From: Bryobacteraceae bacterium
Lineage (GTDB): Bacteria; Acidobacteriota; Terriglobia; Bryobacterales; Bryobacteraceae
Assembly: GCA_014379815.1 (NCBI GenBank)
Contig: JACMLA010000196.1
Span: 1 to 8,925 of the forward strand
Length of the DNA stretch: 8,925 bases
Direction of reading: 5' to 3'
This document shows positions 7,141 to 8,925 of this stretch, piece by piece. The notes below the pieces were generated by a model. It made no database searches. It was not told the DNA's origin and was given only the letters and a program-made list of their open reading frames with translations. Made by a program: the position numbers and the translations under genes. How positions within the stretch are numbered: position 1 is the first letter of the stretch; every line of letters begins with the position of its first letter.

Positions 7141-8392
7141 GCAGTTTGGCCGCGAGTTCCGTTATCGACAGGATGGATCACTGTGCGACTAAGTCGTGTG
7201 TGGTTGTAGGCTGAACAGCTGTGCCCCGCTGGCGGGGCCGAGTGACGGCCCTCGGCGCACTCAGGCAACCTGGCACCGCAGTTTTGGTATTCGAAACAGA
7301 TTAAATGCCGCGCAACTGAACACGAATAGCCAGTCCACCTTCGCCAGTCCGCGCAGTTTTACTTTCCTCAATGGTCCCGTCTGTTTCAGCCATCCGAACG
7401 GTTTCTCCACAAGCCATCGTTTGCTCAGGCTTATGGCATAACCCGAATGACGGGTCGTCCGGCCATCAATAGCGCTGCGCCTGTTCTTGTTGTTCTGCAT
7501 TACGTGAAGCGTGACTTTCAGTTCGCGCACCATTCGAACAAAGTCGCTCGTGTCATATGCCTTGTCGGCGCCTACCGTGATTCGCCTCGTCCTGTTTGCA
7601 GTGATCTGGTTCAGCATCCTCAATCCCGCATCCCGTTCGGCGTATCCATCGGCTTGCGTCGCCATGGCCGCGGCGATTAGTCCATTGCGGTTCTCCACCA
7701 GCACATGTCCCAGATAGCTCAGCCTTGATTCTTTCCCGTACGATTTCTTGTACAGCCGCGCATCCGGATCTGTCTTCGACTGATGGGTTTGGTTGCTCCG
7801 TTTTTCGCCATGAAAGTTTTCCCCTGCGCCCGGTCCCGCATTGCCGTCATCATCCTTTTTCTGAAAGCTTCGGTGGCTGGCCCATGCTTCGATCAACGTG
7901 CCGTCCACCGTGAAGTGTTCATCCGACATCAGGCCCGCTGCCTGCGCCTTCACCTTCGCGAAGAATACACCTGCCAGTTCCTGATTCAACAGCCGGTCGC
8001 GGTTCTTGCTGAACACCGCGTGGTTCCATACCGCCTCGTCTATCTCCAGACCAACGAACCAGCGGAACAACAGGTTGTAATCGAGTTGCTCCATCAGCAG
8101 TCGCTCGCTGCGTACCGAATAGAACACCTGCAGCAGGAGCGCGCGAAACAGCCGCTCCGGCGCAATGGAGGGTCGGCCGATGTTTCAATACAGCTTGTCG
8201 AACTCTTTCGACATCTCCGCCAGCACCCCATCGACCTGCTTGTGCACTTCCCGCAGCGGATGCCCTGAAGGAATCCGGTCTTCCAGAGCCACGTAGCTGA
8301 ACATCCCCGATTGCAGTTGATCGTCGTTGCCGCGCATCCCTGCCAGGATATGCTTTTTTAGGATTTCGCGCCAGGCTTTTTCAACAAGTTCC
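7124..8392 (-). mobile_element. IS5-family insertion sequence, about 1.27 kb
   Basis: The element is bounded by a perfect inverted repeat: GGAACTTGTTGAA at 7124-7136 and TTCAACAAGTTCC at 8380-8392. Both ends are flanked by TA (7122-7123 and 8393-8394), so the repeat is 15 bp if TA is counted, or TA may be a 2-bp target duplication as seen in some IS5 subgroups. Beyond TA the flanks differ. It carries a single minus-strand transposase frame with IS5-type DDE residues. The stretch at 7141-7260, between the left end and the transposase stop, is non-coding and holds two adjacent small GC-rich stems (7223-7238 and 7237-7256) that share bases and cannot both form fully. The element probably cannot move by itself because of the transposase stop codon. 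Confidence 0.9.
7261..8337 (-). pseudogene. IS5-family DDE transposase with premature stop
   Basis: The full frame runs from the ATG at 8337 to the TGA at 7261, 358 codons before the stop, a normal length for the family. The N-terminal part has the expected DUF772-like helices (MRGNDDQLQSGMFSYVALED, then GRPSIAPERLFRALLLQVFY), followed by YNLLFRWFVGL. Catalytic residues are visible: D145 in FTVDGT, D258 in VGADKAYD, and E311 in LVEKPFGWLK, with DGRTTRH before the last. Codon 51 (8187-8185) is TGA, inside DKLY-stop-NIGRPSIAPE, and the sequence is conserved on both sides in the same frame, so this is a single nonsense change rather than a frameshift. A shorter product could start at the GTG at 8127, but it would lack 70 N-terminal residues. 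The element is therefore probably defective unless the stop is read through or is a sequencing error. Confidence 0.88.
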
Positions 8393-8394
8393 TA
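8380..8394 (-). repeat. IS right terminal inverted repeat (with flanking TA)
   Basis: TTCAACAAGTTCCTA mirrors the left end perfectly over 15 bases. On the minus strand it contains TTGAAA, which could serve as a -35 box for the transposase, although the matching -10 (CTAAAA after 17 bp) is poor. Confidence 0.9.
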
Positions 8395-8623
8395 GATCCT
8401 CTTTAGCGGGGCGGGTAAACATTGAGGTGTTGAACCACTGATCGAAAGTCCGGTCGCCCCAGTCTCCAGTCGGCGTTTCTACGATCACTCCGGACGGTCT
8501 CCTGCGAACTGGTTTTTCCCAAACAGCCTTCTTCTTCACAGTTCCTGACGCAGAACCGCGCCCATTCAGTTCAACCGGTGATAGTTTGAGAAAGGCTGAG
8601 GTTTGGGCGGCCTGACGTGTCAT
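8395..8623 (-). pseudogene. Possible remnant of a second Oar-like receptor, cut by the IS
   Basis: On the minus strand an open frame begins at the ATG at 8623, just after an in-frame TAG, and runs into the right end of the IS. Its last 30 or so residues contain TFDQWFNTSMFTRPAKEDLG. This resembles the stretch near the C-terminus of Oar-like receptors where a W-F-N-x-x-x-F-x-x-P pattern precedes the final barrel strands; the intact receptor in this window has the related PYLNAAAFTVPSPYTYGN there. The first 45 or so residues are basic and unrecognised. No GRN...RGPG continuation is found on the other side of the IS. It is either a decayed receptor fragment or, less likely, a chance frame; assignment rests on one motif. 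Confidence 0.45.
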
Positions 8624-8759
8624 CTAACTCTGAGTCCCTGATGTTAAGGCTAACGGAATAGCGGCAACATATGCCAAGCCGTTGTTTAATGTCCAACAAA
8701 GACGACTAGCAAAATGCAGTCGGAATATTCTTTGGGGGCTCCGGTATTAAGCAGTGAGC
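8624..8759. other. Non-coding stretch upstream of the Kelch-like gene
   Basis: No reading frame of note lies here. It presumably holds the promoter for the downstream gene, but no convincing -35/-10 pair is seen. An 8-bp palindrome GAATATTC lies at 8723-8730; this could be chance. Confidence 0.5.
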
Positions 8760-8925
8760 ATGAAAGCCAAACTGATCTTCGCAGCAGTATGGATGACGGT
8801 CTCGATCGCTGGGTCTGGCTATGCCCAGCCTTTAACGTATTCGCTACTCAAAACCGATGGCCCGCAGCCGACCCCACGGCTCGACGGAACCATTGCTTAC
8901 GATCCGATCGACAGCAGGGTACTAC
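8760..8925 (+). CDS. Secreted Kelch-like repeat protein, N-terminal part only
   Basis: Fifty-five codons are present before the window ends. The start ATG at 8760 opens a clear Sec signal peptide: MKAK, a hydrophobic run to about residue 20, and a likely cut after YAQ or YA at 21-23. The mature part contains PTPRLDGTIAYDPIDSRVLL, which fits the opening of a Kelch-type beta-propeller blade (a P-x-x-R, then a D-x-x-x-x-V-hydrophobic strand that usually leads into a double glycine). Kelch propellers in exported bacterial proteins bind carbohydrate or protein ligands, or form part of an oxidase. It is separated from the operon by the IS and may be unrelated to it. The double glycine itself would lie beyond the edge, so the family call is tentative. 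Confidence 0.65.
   Translation, partial: MKAKLIFAAVWMTVSIAGSGYAQPLTYSLLKTDGPQPTPRLDGTIAYDPIDSRVL

Noticed and set aside
8185..8187. Selenocysteine or programmed recoding at the transposase TGA.
   Set aside because: The position is not a catalytic residue, no recoding hairpin is evident just downstream, and IS5 transposases do not use selenocysteine; a nonsense mutation is simpler.
7783..8268. Plus-strand 161-codon frame within the IS.
   Set aside because: It is antisense to the transposase, whose catalytic motifs are visible on the minus strand.
1..8925. CRISPR array, tRNA or rRNA genes, toxin-antitoxin or phage defence genes.
   Set aside because: No regularly spaced repeats, cloverleaf-like segments, or defence-type domains were seen on either strand.

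Overview
The window looks like part of an Acidobacteriota chromosome, most likely a Solibacter/Bryobacter-type lineage. That is an inference from the gene types: an Oar-like TonB-dependent receptor of about 1,145 residues with an N-terminal carboxypeptidase-regulatory-like domain, secreted TPR proteins packed around it, a LacI-type regulator, and a secreted Kelch-like protein. No rRNA or housekeeping marker is present to confirm the taxon.

Layout. Bases 1-701 (minus strand) hold the first 233 codons of a LacI/GalR-family repressor that runs off the left edge. Bases 702-821 are a divergent control region with a near-consensus sigma-70 promoter (TTGACG, 17-bp spacer, TAATAT) pointing right. A perfect 14-bp LacI-type palindrome (TGAAAACGTTTTCA) sits just after the predicted transcription start, and a second, shorter palindrome is centred exactly 10 bp before it. 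Rightward from there runs a tight gene string. It consists of a secreted TPR protein (822-2015), the Oar-like outer-membrane receptor (2012-5449, ATGA overlap), a perfect 13-bp-stem hairpin (5454-5490), a second secreted TPR protein (5498-6811), and a third TPR gene (from 6808, ATGA overlap) cut off after 105 codons.

The cut is made by an IS5-family insertion sequence (about 7124-8392) with 13-bp perfect terminal inverted repeats. Its minus-strand transposase has recognisable DDE residues but an in-frame TGA at codon 51, so it is probably dead. To the right of the IS is a minus-strand remnant that resembles the C-terminal barrel region of another Oar-like receptor. The two IS flanks therefore do not look like halves of one gene, which suggests an IS-associated deletion or rearrangement. 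The window ends in the first 55 codons of a secreted Kelch-like protein (from 8760).

How the parts may work together (inference). The LacI protein probably senses a small ligand, often a sugar in this family, and represses the TPR-receptor-TPR-TPR operon by binding over the start of its transcript. The receptor would import or bind the substrate at the outer membrane, and the exported TPR proteins would act as periplasmic scaffolds or partners. No hydrolase, inner-membrane transporter or other enzyme is visible, so the substrate cannot be named. The operon's original 3' end appears to have been lost to the IS event.
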